From the NCBI GenBank assembly GCA_005765155.1, contig VCCP01000005.1:1364001-1428000 (forward strand): a DNA stretch of 64,000 nucleotides, in the 5' to 3' direction. A program made the position numbers and the translations under genes. Positions within the stretch are counted from its first letter, which is position 1. Each line of letters opens with the position of its first letter. The notes under the pieces are model-generated. The model saw only the letters and a list, made by a program, of their open reading frames with translations, searched no databases and was not told the DNA's origin. Positions 23,863 through 36,475 of the stretch are shown here, piece after piece. This stretch comes from Zelopaecilomyces penicillatus (lineage: Eukaryota; Ascomycota; Sordariomycetes; Hypocreales; Pseudodiploosporaceae).

Positions 23863-25052
23863 TTAACTGGAGTAGAGACACTGACAGGAGCCAATGCCAG
23901 TTTGCACATCGGCAATTGGTAGATCCGTGTTGTCGACACATTCAGGAGACCCAAGAGTGGCATTCTTGAACTCGTCGATTTCCACAGTTCCGGGCCACGA
24001 CTCAAAGCCATTCTGGTCCTTTGGCGGTGTCGCGGCATTATTACCGTGGCGATGGGTGTACAATGTTGCCTGGAACGTGGTGTCGGTATAAGTGCATTTC
24101 GTGGCGCGAGTAGCAGGTGTCAAATTGGTGCTGGAGACAACCGTCTTATTTGTGCTATATGAAAACACAAATCGTTCCGAGTCCTTGCCGCTATCCAGAA
24201 GCTTCATCGTAATGTTGGAAAATGATGGCGCAAAGGGATTCTCAGATGAAGAGATCTTGAACTTCTGGCGATCATTGAATGACTCAATGACCCAGTAAAA
24301 TGTCGTTGCGGAACCGTCGCTATAGGGGAAACAGCGCCAGGTGTTGGGATTAGAGGTACAGCTTGTGGATGAGTTTTGGAGCGTAGTCTCAAATGAGTAT
24401 GATCCGGCAGGAAACCCTGATGATATGCCTCCAGGTTGTCTCCCGTTTGTGACATCCCTGATGATATAATACAGTCAGTTATGACTTAAGAAATCGCACC
24501 GCCATGGCCAGATGCATAATGCATGATTTCCCCTATAGATAGAGAAGGTGGGGTATATATTCTGGGGGCATCTCACTTCTTTGATAAACCGATAGACAGT
24601 CCAACTGCTAAGCCAACTATAACTGCCATAGCTACCGCAACGATAATGATAAAGCGGCATCGTCGTTTCCTATTATGGGCAAACCAGTGGTGCTCGTCGC
24701 CGCCTATACTGCCTTCTGAGGGTGGACCCTTTATCTCGGTTTGCTCCAACTCAGCGGCGGTTGATCTATCCTCATCATCATCATCATCGTCGAGTGATTT
24801 GGTACGGGCCGGTACCACATAGGCGGCAGCTGAAGCCGGAGCAATGTAAGATGGCGATGGGGGCATGCCAGGGCCTATGCTCCGTCGAGGATTCTTCTGC
24901 GGCACTCGAAGCGGACCTCTTGGAAGGGGACCTCGAGGACCATCTTCGCTGATAACGGGCATATGACCAACAGAGCTGAGAGACGCTCGTGAGGAAGGTG
25001 GCTGATCATAGATGCCCGGGTACACCATAGTGGGAGTGGATGATCCCGACAT
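23863..25052 (-). CDS. Single-pass membrane protein, unknown function
   Basis: Two exons (25052-24577, 24457-23863) code 356 residues. A Pro/Arg-rich cytosolic-looking N-terminal part contains an acidic run (D-rich, about residues 88-95) and a basic NRKRRCR stop-transfer-like motif. One hydrophobic segment of about 25 residues follows (IIIVAVAMAVIVGLAVGLSIGL). The C-terminal part has several N-x-S/T sites and Cys residues, consistent with an extracytosolic domain in a type II topology. The first intron (24458-24576) splits a Lys codon just after the membrane segment. The upstream extension of the frame has no ATG, so 25052 is the start. I do not recognise the C-terminal domain, and no enzymatic motif is visible. 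Conserved-looking fungal architecture is inferred only. Confidence 0.8.
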
Positions 25053-27545
25053 GATGGCGGCGAGGTATAAATCGCGTGTAGTGACGGGCCTCTTTCCTCG
25101 TGTCTTCACTATTTCGCGCCAGTGCTTGAGGGGATTCAGAAAAGATTCCACGCAACACCAGGATCTAAGCACAGGCTGCCGAAGACTAGAGCGACAAAGA
25201 GTGCGGACCTGCCGCCAGTAATAAAGCGCTCACTCATGAGCGACCCCGAAGGACAGCCACTCCAGCTCTCCCAGCCGGTTGCCACAAATATCGAAATTGG
25301 GCCGTGCAACGTGCGCCTTGCTAAGACAAAGTGCCCAGTGAGACGAGTGAGACTATCCGGAAAAGTAAAGCTGGCCGCAAAAAGAAAGGCGGGCGGGCCA
25401 GCCATGAAAAAGTACATGTGAAGCCATGGCTGAATTGCATCACGGCAGAACAGCGGGCACTGGCCGAAAAGGAAAGCTATTCAGGGACCAGCCTTTGCAA
25501 GTTTCTCCTTCCCCTGTCGGCTGGGCTGAGAAGTGTGGCTGGCATGTTGGGATGCTCCCTCGAGAGGAGGTGCGTGAACATGATGGCAAGATGCAGGCGA
25601 TCGGGCTACCACCATGACAGCGCATCCTGACCGCCCAGTCGCCGTCGCCCACCTCACACCATTGACCACCATTGCCCGCTATTGTCCACTATTTGCGTCT
25701 GCTAAGGCTGAGCTGGCTGGGCTGGGCTGTTTTGGCTGGCCGGGGCAAATCTTCCTCGCATGCTGCCAGGACTGTGGGCGCCCCTCTTTGTAGGTTGGCG
25801 CAGCACCTCTCGTTGGTCCATCCATCCCTTCCACCCAGCCCAGATCGCTGGAAATGGGATGGACGCCCTCCCCAGGAACTGATGCCCAGCCGACAGGACT
25901 AGCGCTTCTGTCTTGCTTGCCAACCTGCTTTGCTGAACGTTTGCCATTGACGACACGCATGTTGAGAGCTTGTCGCCTGAAGCTCAGCGGTGGTGGCCCC
26001 CCCAATAGTCCTGCCTGCCTTCGAGGTTGCTTGCCCAGTTCTAGCAACGCAATTCACGTTGAGATGACCCTGTCTCCGACTAGTGGCAGACGGGCAGTCT
26101 ATCCGCATCTAGGCGGGCGGGGAGAATAGGCAAACGGAGTCTGTTTTTCTCGGACGGGCCAACGAGAGCAGAGAGATTCGTAGAGCCAAGACGGGATGCG
26201 TGTGGAGATGGCAGATTCTGGCACAAGGCGGAAGAGCCAGAACGGCCAGAGAGAGACCTAGCAAGCCTAGCAAGTCTAGATTAGAGTGGGAGGGTCCTTC
26301 CCGACGGCAGTAGCGTCTTCAAATTACAGGGAGTATCCACGCCTGCTGTAAAAGGGTCCAGCGGTCCTGTAGAGCCTTGCGGCGCCTGTAGAGAGGGGAC
26401 CGTAGGGGGGCCATAGGCGGCCATAGGGGGGGCCCATAGAGGGGCCCTTGACATTGACAGGTCGCCTCTCCACTGCTAATCATGGACAAGACCCTCATTC
26501 CCTAAGGTGGCATCGGATGACTCGGTAATGTCTCGACACTTTCTTACATCTCCATAATATCCATCTCTACCGAGATCACAGGCTGCAGTGCACCGGCCAG
26601 CCAATTACCAATCCCAACGCTTTTCTGCATTGTGTCCTTCCTTACCTACCCAGTGATCGGTAGAGCGGCATCCGTTCCATGCTGGGAAAGCACAGACAAC
26701 AACGAAGCCTCGGCCTCTCCAATCACCCCATCCCGGCATGCAAAGAAGCCCGCACGCACATTCTCACTTACAGATGGGTGCATCTTATCTACCTATGGCG
26801 TAGTATTAATACAGAGTAACGCTATTACAACGTTGCAGGTACACACTGACTGATCCCCAGGCCCCCAATTTGAGGCGCTCATAGTGATGACGCTGAAAAA
26901 CTCATACATCATTCCCTAGGTAGTCAGCCTCACCATGAATGTGACAGTATTATCCAACTTGCACGTCTAGTGTTGAGCATAGGAGCCTAATCAGGAATGA
27001 ACCCAAAAAAGAAAAACGAGAAACAATTCCTACAGAGAAACAGTGTCGCATGTGCTCTTTTGGTGTAGCTTTTCCTTTTGGTTTTCATTTGGGTTTCCTT
27101 CTGCTGTTGGGGATCTGCACTCGGAGGCGCCAGACCAAGTCATCTCACTTCATACCTTACCTTGCATTGCATTTCAAACGCAACATTCATGTCCCACGAA
27201 TACGGTGTCCCCGTTTCTTGTCATGGCTAACCATTCATTGCTCCCCGGTGCCTGTCTAGTTACGCAATCGTAGGGCATAAATACGGGGGAGGGGATCCCC
27301 AGAAACATATTTCGTAGCCCAACGCGAGTTTATTCCCGATACTCTACCACTTGCATATGTCTCCATCGCTCATCATGCATGCATGTCGACATAAGTGTAC
27401 ATTGTAAGCTTTCTATGTATATACAAACCAAAAAAAAAAAACAAGTGTATGTCTCTGATATCTGGTACAAACGTAACCACCTGCGCTATATGTGTGTCTC
27501 TCTCCTTGTTCTGCAATCTCCTTCGTATGAGTCCGCTACAACAGC
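25053..27545. other. Intergenic, low-complexity stretches
   Basis: About 2.5 kb between two minus-strand genes, holding the membrane-protein promoter and the ABC gene 3' region. GC-rich, with repeated short CTGGCTGGGCTGG and CTTGCTTGCC words around 25720-25740 and 25910-25925, and a G-rich imperfect repeat at 26395-26455. Many short overlapping frames occur at 25120-26130 on both strands; none has motifs and they look like by-products of GC richness. No RNA gene recognised. Confidence 0.55.
26395..26455. repeat. G-rich imperfect repeat
   Basis: Units of the type CCATAGGNGG recur three times with intervening runs of four to seven G (GGGG, GGGGGG, GGGGGGG, GGGG). Four or more closely spaced G-runs on the plus strand could form a G-quadruplex; this is inference from sequence only. 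Confidence 0.5.
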
Positions 27546-30190
27546 TCAAGCGTCCACCGCCTCCTCGCTCTCCACGACTGCCAACTCATCGTCCGCATAA
27601 GCTGGCGTGTCCAACGACTCGCCCTTGTCCGTCCACACCGCCGCAAGTTCCTTCTCGATCTCATCCCGTCTCTTCTTCCACTCGTCTACCTGTGAGAGGC
27701 GCTCACGCAGGTCCTGCACCTCCTTCTCCACCTGCATCTTCTCTCGCTCCGTACCAATTCGCTCAAACTCCCACCCTTCGCCGTTCTCGCCGACGCCAAG
27801 CATGAGGTTAAACGTGTGGTACTTCTTGAGCGAGGCTCGTGTCGAAACTGTAATTAGGGCTGAGCGAGCTGTTAGCCTGGCGGTTCCTCTTCCAGATCGG
27901 GCCATTTTTGCCAAGACCACTTACTGATTCCCTTGTCCTTGCATGTCTCGTACAGCAAACCTTCCACGTCGCTCGAGACGGCACTTGTGCCCTCATCGAT
28001 GATGGCATACTTTGGTTCATGGTACAGCAGTCGCGCGAATCCCATTCTTTGCTTCTCCCCGCCGCTGAGCACATCTTTCCATTCCTTGCGCGTGTCCCAC
28101 CCTCCCTCACGATCTGGGAGATAGCCCAGCCGTGCTTCTTCGAGGATCTGCTTGAGGTCTTGCTCCGACTTGCGCTTCTCTCGCATGTCATGGTGGCCAT
28201 CTGGATATATAACTTGATCACGCAGTGTACCAGGGCTGAGATAAGGCCTCTGTGGAAGGAACATGATGCCGTCTTGGCCAACGCTCTTTGGACGACTGAC
28301 AAGACCTCGGTACACTGGCCAAAGGCCAGCCAGAACTCGCGCAATGGCACTCTTACCAACACCATTAGGGCCAGATATCTGTAATTTGCATTAGTAAGAT
28401 CTCCAGGAGGTCGATAATTGCCTAGTCCAGCACTGCTTACCAAGAGATGCTCGCCACTGCGAACAATCATAGATAATGAATCCAAAAGCTCCTCTCCACC
28501 CTGTGGCCACAAGCCAGGGGCAGCAATGGGTACATGCTCGAAGCGAATACCATCAAATCCCTTCTGGATTGTTCCTTGCACATCCGAAAGAGAATACAGC
28601 TCGCTCTGTCCACTGCGAAGGTAGTAGGCATCAGCATGTACACGGTGCAATGTTGAGATCAGTGTATACACCCGACTAGTGTATCCAGCCAGCTCGGACA
28701 GGTCCTTGATGGAATACATCATGCGACCGCCTGCATCCGCCAATGACAACATGAGTCGTTTGTTTGTGATAAAATCTTTCATCCGGTTACGCTCTCTACC
28801 TCCCTTCTGGCCGTTTTCGGTCATTTCAGCAGCACCACCTATGCCGCCCCAGGCTGGAAGGAAGACTGGTAGTGAGGCAAGCAAGTATCCGTAGGCACTC
28901 CAGCTATACTTGAGAATAAAGTCTTCCAAGATGTTGTAACGAATCTTGAGCATGTAGATTCCCTCCATCCAGCTCTTCAGTGACTTGTATTCCTTGTTTA
29001 AAAAGGTCTTTTCCATGTCAGCACCGCCGTAAAAGGCGACTTCCTCTGCATTGGCAATGAGTCGAGCGTGAAGGCTTCGGAAATCGCCTTCTTTCCGACC
29101 TTCTACTGCTTTGAGCTTTCCAAACGGCGGAGACATCCTTCTTAGAATGCTTGCGGTCAGGAAGTAGTTACTCATGAGTCCTGACAAGGCCAAGGGACCA
29201 AGCGATCGATACAGTTGGAAACTAAAGACGCAAAGATCAACAAATGGCTTGCCCAATGATGAGTACAAGTTGGCTGCTGAGGCGCAAAAGAGCGTCAGGT
29301 CTTGTGTAATGAACTGGTCAGCCCCATGACCAACACCTCCATCAAGGTTGGGCAGCTTGTAATAGTTGAGGTTATCGTTCAAGTAGAGGTCATGGATGTA
29401 GCGGGTAAGGCGTGTCCGGAATGCAATGGAAACCTTGGACTCGAGGAATTTGATCATGGCATTGGTGTAAGATGCAAAACCACCCAAACCACACCACTAA
29501 AAAGCTTTCGGTTAGCTAGAATTAAAACGCATGTTGTCATTGAAAATTTCTGTAGCGTACCTTTAATATGCCCCACATGAAGGCCTTTCCATTGCCTGCA
29601 ACAAGATCGCGCACGAGTTCACCATCCAAGCGGGCCACCACCAAAGACAGGTATGTTCGCAATAGCAGAAAGACGCCATGGCTCAGTAGCAGACCAGCTT
29701 CCTTGCTAGACCAGCGCGGAATCATGATACTCATGAGACTCAGAAACTGGTGCAAAAAGGCCAGGTTTAAACCTGGTTTGGTTTGCGCTGAGGGAACAGT
29801 GCCATCTCCCAGGCCCGAGACTCTCGGCGGGTTGAGAAACAGGCGCCGATGTGCTTCGAAAGTCAGAGGCTTTGTGGTATTGATTGTAACCTTCGAAGTC
29901 CCTTCTTTGTAAGGGACGTATATTGTACGCGATCCGTCCTTGTTGTGCAGCCATGAATTGGTGCGGACGAGCTTCCGGCCCTGCTCTCGCTCATGTCGCC
30001 GGTTCCGCCACCACCGCCGTCCGCCCTCTCCACCAAGTATAATCGAAGCTGCAAGAGCCAAGGTTGCAAGTATTCGTGTTGTCCGCGATGCGTTGCGAAA
30101 CCTGGTTCGCGTGGCAGCCGTCCATTTGTCAAGGAAGGCTGCCAGCGCATCTTCTGCGGCCGTCCGTCGAAGATTTGACTGCACCGCCAT
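27546..30190 (-). CDS. Peroxisomal ABCD half transporter
   Basis: Half-size ABC transporter of the ALDP/Pxa1-Pxa2 family, which imports long-chain fatty acyl-CoA into peroxisomes for beta-oxidation, normally as a heterodimer. Four exons (30190-29561, 29496-28441, 28378-27925, 27859-27546) give 817 residues. An N-terminal hydrophobic segment lies at about 40-54, followed by the membrane domain with an EAA-like loop (EEVAFYGGADMEKTFL). The nucleotide-binding domain has Walker A GPNGVGKS at 565-572, signature LSGGEKQR at about 666-673 and Walker B YAIIDE at about 686-691, then DEGTSAV. The switch region reads LITVSTRASL, with Thr where a His is usual. The C-terminus is a predicted coiled coil and acidic tail. 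Its partner half transporter is not in this window. I cannot decide between the Pxa1 and Pxa2 type. Confidence 0.92.
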
Positions 30191-33100
30191 GATTGCGGAG
30201 GACTGGCTTTTCCGACTAAGCGGCGAATTGAGTATTGTCTAGGGGAACCATGCGCTGGCGGTTTTAGAAACAATTAAATGTTTGTGTTGGGTTATCTTGA
30301 AGCGGCATTAACGCGCCCAGTTTCGATATGTTGGGAAGGTGTGTCGTGTTTCTGATGTTCGGCGGAAGACGGCGCTGGCTTTAGTCTCCACGACATGTGA
30401 ATGCGGCTTGGGCTTCCGAGGCTCAGCAGCATTAGCGTGGAGCCGACTGGCTTCCCCAGACGGGGAATTGACATCGTCACATGGAAAAGTCACATGACAT
30501 AATGGCATGATTAGCTAATGCAATTTCCGAATCCGTCTTGTTTTCCCAAGGGATATACAACATCAAGTTTCTTACTCATTCATGTTTGATTGGGGGCCAC
30601 GACATATTTCACAGCATAATCCCCCCTGTTCATAAGAAAGATTTATCAGACGACTAAGCATCGCATTGTCGTTGGGCCTAAATTCTTTACCTGGTGTCAG
30701 ACTCTTGCAAGTTAGAACACTATCAGCTTTCAAAATGGCAGGGCATTTCCGGCTTTAATGATGAGGTAATTGGAATCGATTGAGCTAGAGAAAGTAGAGA
30801 CATTGTCTGTTGAGTAGCCATGTTTCCGCGATGGTTTTGGACAAACCTTTAGGTTGCATAATCTTGAAACATTGAGAGTCGTTTCAGTTGATTCGACAAC
30901 GATCTGTGCACTGTGATGCCCTGCGGAATGATATACTCAATCTGTATATTCAACTGATAATATGACACTATTGGTAAAAATGCGCTTATATGAACTAGCG
31001 CCACTTGTTCTCTTAGTACTATGTTCTATGGCAAAGTGAGGAAGGTAATCACACAGCACAGTATATGAATAAAACAAGGTGTTGGTAAGTCGGCGGGTAA
31101 ACACCCGACAGTGGGCTATTCTGGTTTGCATCGTTGTTCGAATTCTGCCATTCTGCCAGGTATGTTCTAGCATGTGGCGGTGCTTCCCAGTATTCGTATT
31201 GTGTGGGAACAAGAGCCATTTATCCGTGTTTCTGGGGTAACGTTGTGGTCAGCACTGATGCTGGCTTTGTGGTTCATAAAAGCATGGCCGATTGTTCTAA
31301 ACAAACACAGATCTAAACATTCACATAGAATTGTGACCAGCAATTTTCAATGTTTTTAATAGGGTCCAGATGCACATAATTTTGTTCCCTCAAGTTTCAC
31401 TGTCCTAGAGATTAGATTGACGTTTCATCAATCCGCCAATAAACATTCTAGACCTCACGCCACATTGATCAAATAATTACAAAGTGCCTAAAAAGGAGGA
31501 GAGAGGACGTAGGCGTGTAGAAAAAAAAAAGGTAGAAGCTCAGCGCAAATTGACAGTGATCAATTGCACAGCGGTCCATTGATAATGCTGGAAATTTCGT
31601 CTGAGTCTAGTTTGTAGGGTAGCGGAGGAGCGTATTTGTACGCGAGGTTGTTGCCACTGTAAATGGGGTAGTGCAAAGTTAGCGCACAGGTGAAGGTACT
31701 TTATGCCAGATGCAGGCCAATGTGCGCCATTCACAAATACATGGGAAACACCCGGGCCATCTAGATGCCTGTGCCTCAGCGGCGACTTGTTGCATGAAAA
31801 AGATGAACCTTGGACGGACCTAACTTAATTTGCTTGTGCATGTCAAGCCAGAACTAATCACACCTCAAGACACAGACGGGATGCTTCCCCAAGCCATGCG
31901 CACCAGAAGCTTGGTTTCTGGACACCCACTCGTGTCCTCATCAGCGGCCATGGGTGCACAACAGCCTGGAAGCTGCGTGCACAATGGAACCAATCGTGAA
32001 TACACGCTGCCCCTTTGCGGGTACGGCACTGGCTCAGTAACCACTCAACTGGGCACAAGGAAATGCTCCTGGGTACAATCAACGGTTGGGTCCGTGATGA
32101 GTGGCTCGAACAGCATGTTACCATCACGGATGCTGGGCGCCAACAGGGCCAATCAGGGCATCCAAGTCGTCCGTTCAAGCTCTAGCACTGTGGAAAGGGA
32201 GGTGTCGCTCACAGCCTGGGGGTTGCAACAGGACGCCCCCCTTCATGGTTCTATTGTCTCTTCGCGTTCTCTCTGCTCCAGACAGGTTCTACAGGCACAT
32301 TTAAGCCTGGTCGCCAGGGTGGATACTGCGACGCCAGTCCAGTAGCTCTGCTCAACGAGGTCACTTGTTGACCATTGCGGGCGACTTTGGCACAGTTAGT
32401 CGGACGTGTGACGGACAGGAGATCGCACACTTGACCTTGACATTGATCCGTCGCAGGTCGAGCGGGCCGTTGCGCAGAGGTGTAGAGGGCCGGTCGCAAT
32501 CAGACGTCTGCCTCTGCCACTGGGCAAAGAGGAACAGAACGAGGACGGTAAGACGAGAGCTTGGCGGCCGCCATCAGCGGAGATTGAGACAAGGTGGCAG
32601 CCAGCGCTGTTAATAAAAGTATCTGGGAGCCGTGTGAATTGGGGCAGCCACCGCGGCGCCCTTTCCAGTCAATAGGCCGCAAAGTGACAGTGCAAATAAG
32701 GACACTGACGCACAGTACTAGACCCCAGCCTATCTCATTTCTTCGCTGGGAGAGTGAGCTAATCTCGACGAAGACTCCACTCACACCTTTACCCCCCAAA
32801 CTCCCCAGCCGCCGTCCCTGCACGCCGGACCATCCCAGACCTGGTCCAGCCAAACCATCACGTTTAAAGGCAATCATCTCGCTTGTGCCTCCAAGGTCCC
32901 TCAGCCTCCGATACGTCCGTTCCCGTTCCCGTCGCCGAAACTCTGTCCCTTTTACGTCTCGTTCATCGCGATCATCATCACCAGCAGCACCACCACGACG
33001 ACAGCACCGGCCTTGATACCGGCCGTTTGCGGCGCTTCTTGCTAGTGCCTTACAGCACCGAAGCTGCCTCGCCTTCTTCCTGCTTGCCTCATCGAGCCTC

Positions 33101-33598
33101 AGCAAACACTGAACAAGTTGCCACCACCGCTTCGACAACGCCCCTGATCTCCCGTCACTTGTTACCTATTGCGCTTCAATCGCACACCAATAGCGGTTTT
33201 TTTTCGAAGTCGAACCAGCAGCGACTTTTGCCGCATCCGTCTTGCTTCGGCCGACAGACTTTCAGTGTTAAGGGGGGGCTGGGAATTCGGGGCTGGTCAA
33301 ACTGAACGCGATTGAGGTGAGTTTTTTGGTCAAACCCGCGCGTTTTGCTGCGCAACTTTGTTATTACATCACACACAATTGCACTGTTGGGGGATTCGTG
33401 CCTCGCAAACTTCGTACTTGCTGGTCGACTGGAAAAAAGGCGCCCGAAAGTCCTGCTGAGATTTGACACATCGCAATTTGCGATATAATCTTCTTGCTTC
33501 GACACTGTCATCAAAAACGTGTGCACGAGAAAAAATCATTTCTATCTGAACATATCTTACGATTGATACTAATCCGTTTCAAGCGCTCAATAGGAACC
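30191..33598. other. Intergenic, two divergent promoters
   Basis: About 3.4 kb between the ABC transporter (minus) and the phosphatase (plus). The left half is A/T-rich; the right part, from about 32740, is pyrimidine-rich with many CTTCC/CATC words, typical of a long fungal 5' leader. A GAG|GTGAGT at 33314-33322 could be a 5' UTR intron donor, with possible acceptors near 33460. Frames at 31830-32345 and 32500-33138 (minus) have no motifs and overlap shadows on the other strand, so they are not called. Confidence 0.55.
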
Positions 33599-35210
33599 AT
33601 GTCCGAAATAGCCATCTCAACAAATCCCGGCAACGATATTCAACGGGAAAAGGCGCCAAATTCTGACGTGGGCAAAGAGAGAGAAATGTTGTCACCAGAA
33701 GATGGTGAAGGTTCCAAGAAAGGCCACGGACTTTTGCAAGTGCCGTCAAGATCGTCATCGCAGCAGAGGAACCAATCGTCACCGACTTCAACAGGCCTGA
33801 GTGGGGCCACAGTCACTGATGCACGAAATAGCATCAGTGGTCGGTCAAAGGATTCCAAGGGTAGCTTTCTTGGTAGACAGAGGAACGGCAGTGCTTCAAG
33901 CCACCGAACAGGTGGAGATAGCGACCCGACCCGTACGCCTGGAGTCTCACAGCCCAGTTCTCCTTCAACGAGTGAGCAGAAGAAGAAGAAGAAACGCAGC
34001 GGGGGCCTCTTGGCTTTGCTTGGATGCTGTGGTGTCCCTGACTCTGCAAAGACAGTTGAGGGTGATACTGAGAACGTTCACAAGCTTACCCAACTCCCAC
34101 CAAGGCCAACCACGGCCAAGTCACGGACTCACACACCACAAGACCAGACCCCAACGAAACAGCAGAACGAGAAAAATTCAAATCACACGAGCCTCATACC
34201 TGAGCCCAAGGATAAACGAATTTCTTCCAACAGCACTCAAGAGCAGCCACCAGTGGCAGAGTCCAGTACTGAGGGGGTTAAACAGTCCGCACCCGCTGTC
34301 ACGGTAAATCCACCGAGTCCACCAGCCGAATCGAGTGAGGCACCGAGGGATGAAGAGGTCGTCGACAACGGCGACATCATCATGCAAGATGCTGCATCCG
34401 ACGAGTCGCGCGAGGCTCACCATGTCCCAGTAAATGATGAGCCTCAAGCTAGGACAATACCACCTCCACCTCCCGGTCCTGGTCCCATGGCCGTCACACC
34501 ACTACTCCAAACCGAGCCTGGTCCCTCCGCCCCAGAGCCTCAGAAGTGGCTCTTGCCCCCTGTTGCGCCTGAGCATGCGGGCCGGAAGTGCTTAGTTCTA
34601 GATCTAGATGAGACTCTGGTTCACAGTTCATTTAAGGTTTGCATTCTCTTTACCTCCATTGATCTTAACTTTGCTAACCAATTCACCAGATTCTCCACCA
34701 AGCCGATTTCACCATACCCGTTGAGATCGAGGGTAATTATCATAATGTTTACGTCATTAAAAGACCCGGCGTGGATGAGTTCATGAAGAGGGTTGGAGAA
34801 TTGTATGAAGTCGTTGTGTTTACGGCGTCCGTTTCTAAGGTAAGTCTTAATTTTTCAGTTTTGGCCTGTCCAAATGATGAGGCTAATGGTTTCTATAGTA
34901 TGGCGACCCACTCCTTGATCAGCTCGACATTCATAATGTTGTTCACCACCGATTGTTCCGTGAGAGTTGCTACAACCATCAGGGAAACTATGTGAAGGAC
35001 CTATCACAAGTTGGACGAGACCTAAAGGATACCATTATCATTGATAACTCCCCGACATCCTATATTTTCCATCCTCAGCATGCTGTTCCCATTAGCAGCT
35101 GGTTTTCGGATGCCCACGACAACGAATTGCTAGATCTTATACCCGTTCTCGAGGACCTGGCAAGCGCCAACGTCGCCGACGTTAGTCTCGTCCTCGATGT
35201 CACTCTTTGA
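33599..35210 (+). CDS. FCP1/NIF-type phosphatase, PSR1-like
   Basis: HAD-family serine phosphatase of the small-CTD-phosphatase group, similar to yeast Psr1/Psr2, which act at the plasma membrane in the sodium and general stress response. Three exons (33599-34636, 34690-34839, 34899-35210) give 499 residues. About 320 residues of Ser/Pro-rich disorder precede the catalytic domain. The catalytic motif LDLDETLVHSSFK carries D335, D337 and T339; later blocks are FTASVSKYGDPLLDQLD and IIIDNSPTSY. A Lys run at 128-132 is followed by GLLALLGCCG, with Cys143/Cys144 as possible palmitoylation sites. Both introns are phase 0. The ATG at 33599 is the first in its frame. Membrane attachment is inferred. 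A Nem1-type role is less likely because no transmembrane segment is visible. Confidence 0.9.
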
Positions 35211-36475
35211 GAAAATCTCTGCTCATTTCCTTTCCCCTTACCCCTACCTTGTTTGAAAAAAAAAGAACCCTTATCAATAGTATTGTCGACATAGCGGAAG
35301 GCGTTTGGTTGAGAGCTTTCGTTTCCTGGTTGTAGATTACTACCGTCTAATCTTACATAATCGGCATCTGAATCAGGGGCACAGGTATGTCTGCCCGTGT
35401 CTTCCTCTTTCTCCTTCCAACAGTGAGACAAGACAAGAGAAAGCCAGACAGGAGTAGTTTTTTGGTTGAGAGAACATCTTTCGAACAGACGGCAACATGG
35501 TCGCCACTTGAGAGAACAGAATAAAAGATGGAAGCACAACACAGAAAAGGAGCACACACACAGTATGGCTTTATGAAGGAAGAGCAGGTTAATTCTTCTT
35601 CATGGATCAGGATCATATATCGAACCTTTTGCGTGCATTGGCGGTGGCAGACCAAAACTATATTGGCATCAGTTGGGTCGCGTCCTATGTCGAATTCGAT
35701 GGTGGCACACGAGCAAACATGGGATGACTTACAGCCTGCTCCCATCTGGAAGATTTTTTGGTGGGGTTTTTCTTTTCGGTTCCCTATGTTTCATTACTCT
35801 ATTTTCTATCTCCTTCTTCACTGTTTTGAACTATAAACATACACGCAACTTGAGTCTGCGAGCAGACTTGGGGGTAGGGATGGCGCAGCGAGCACGAAGA
35901 TGTGGATGTTGATTGCAACACGACCAGCGGAAACACGGTGGGCACCTGAAGCGCCGTTATAAATAGTCTCCCCCAAATTGTAAAATGTATTGAAAACAAA
36001 AAGCAAGATCAGTTTAATGCAGGAGAAAGAAGTGATGTATTCCAAGCTGTTTCGGCCCCCATTTCCATTCATTGTGATGTGAGCAGATTGACGACTCCCC
36101 ACTCCGGAGTTGGCAGTGTGAATGTGGAATATTGCATCCCCTGTGTAATCATGGATCCCCATGCTCAGATTGCTGCTGAACTATCAATCGCGGCGTAAGT
36201 GGGTGGTAATAGCGGGTTGCAAATGTTGGTGGTATCATCTTGGCAGGGTTGGGTAGTGTCTGGGGAAACGGAGAAACGTTTAGCCGCGTGTGCTCCTTTC
36301 TGTGAATGTGGCCTCAACTCGAACGATCTAGGGTCTCAATTTCGCGAGCTGAGCTACCCATCCTGAACCTCCTCCGTCGCAGTGCCTCATTCTCACCCGT
36401 CAATTCGATCTTGGAATCCTGCAGCGATTCCTTATCGACCGTCTTTCTTCTTCGGATTCACACAATCTCTACATA
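35211..36475. other. Intergenic, phosphatase 3' and SEC61 beta promoter
   Basis: About 1.27 kb between two plus-strand genes. The first part, with an A run near 35255, is probably 3' UTR. The last 120 bases before the ATG at 36476 are pyrimidine-rich (CTTTCTTCTTCGG), a normal leader. No coding sequence recognised. Confidence 0.6.

Noticed and set aside
31830..32345. Plus-strand 171-codon open frame.
   Set aside because: No family signature, overlaps frames on the other strand and lies in a probable intergenic region; would need RNA evidence.
32500..33138. Minus-strand 212-codon frame opposite the phosphatase leader.
   Set aside because: Arg/Gly/Leu-rich composition is the complement of a pyrimidine-rich leader, with no motif.
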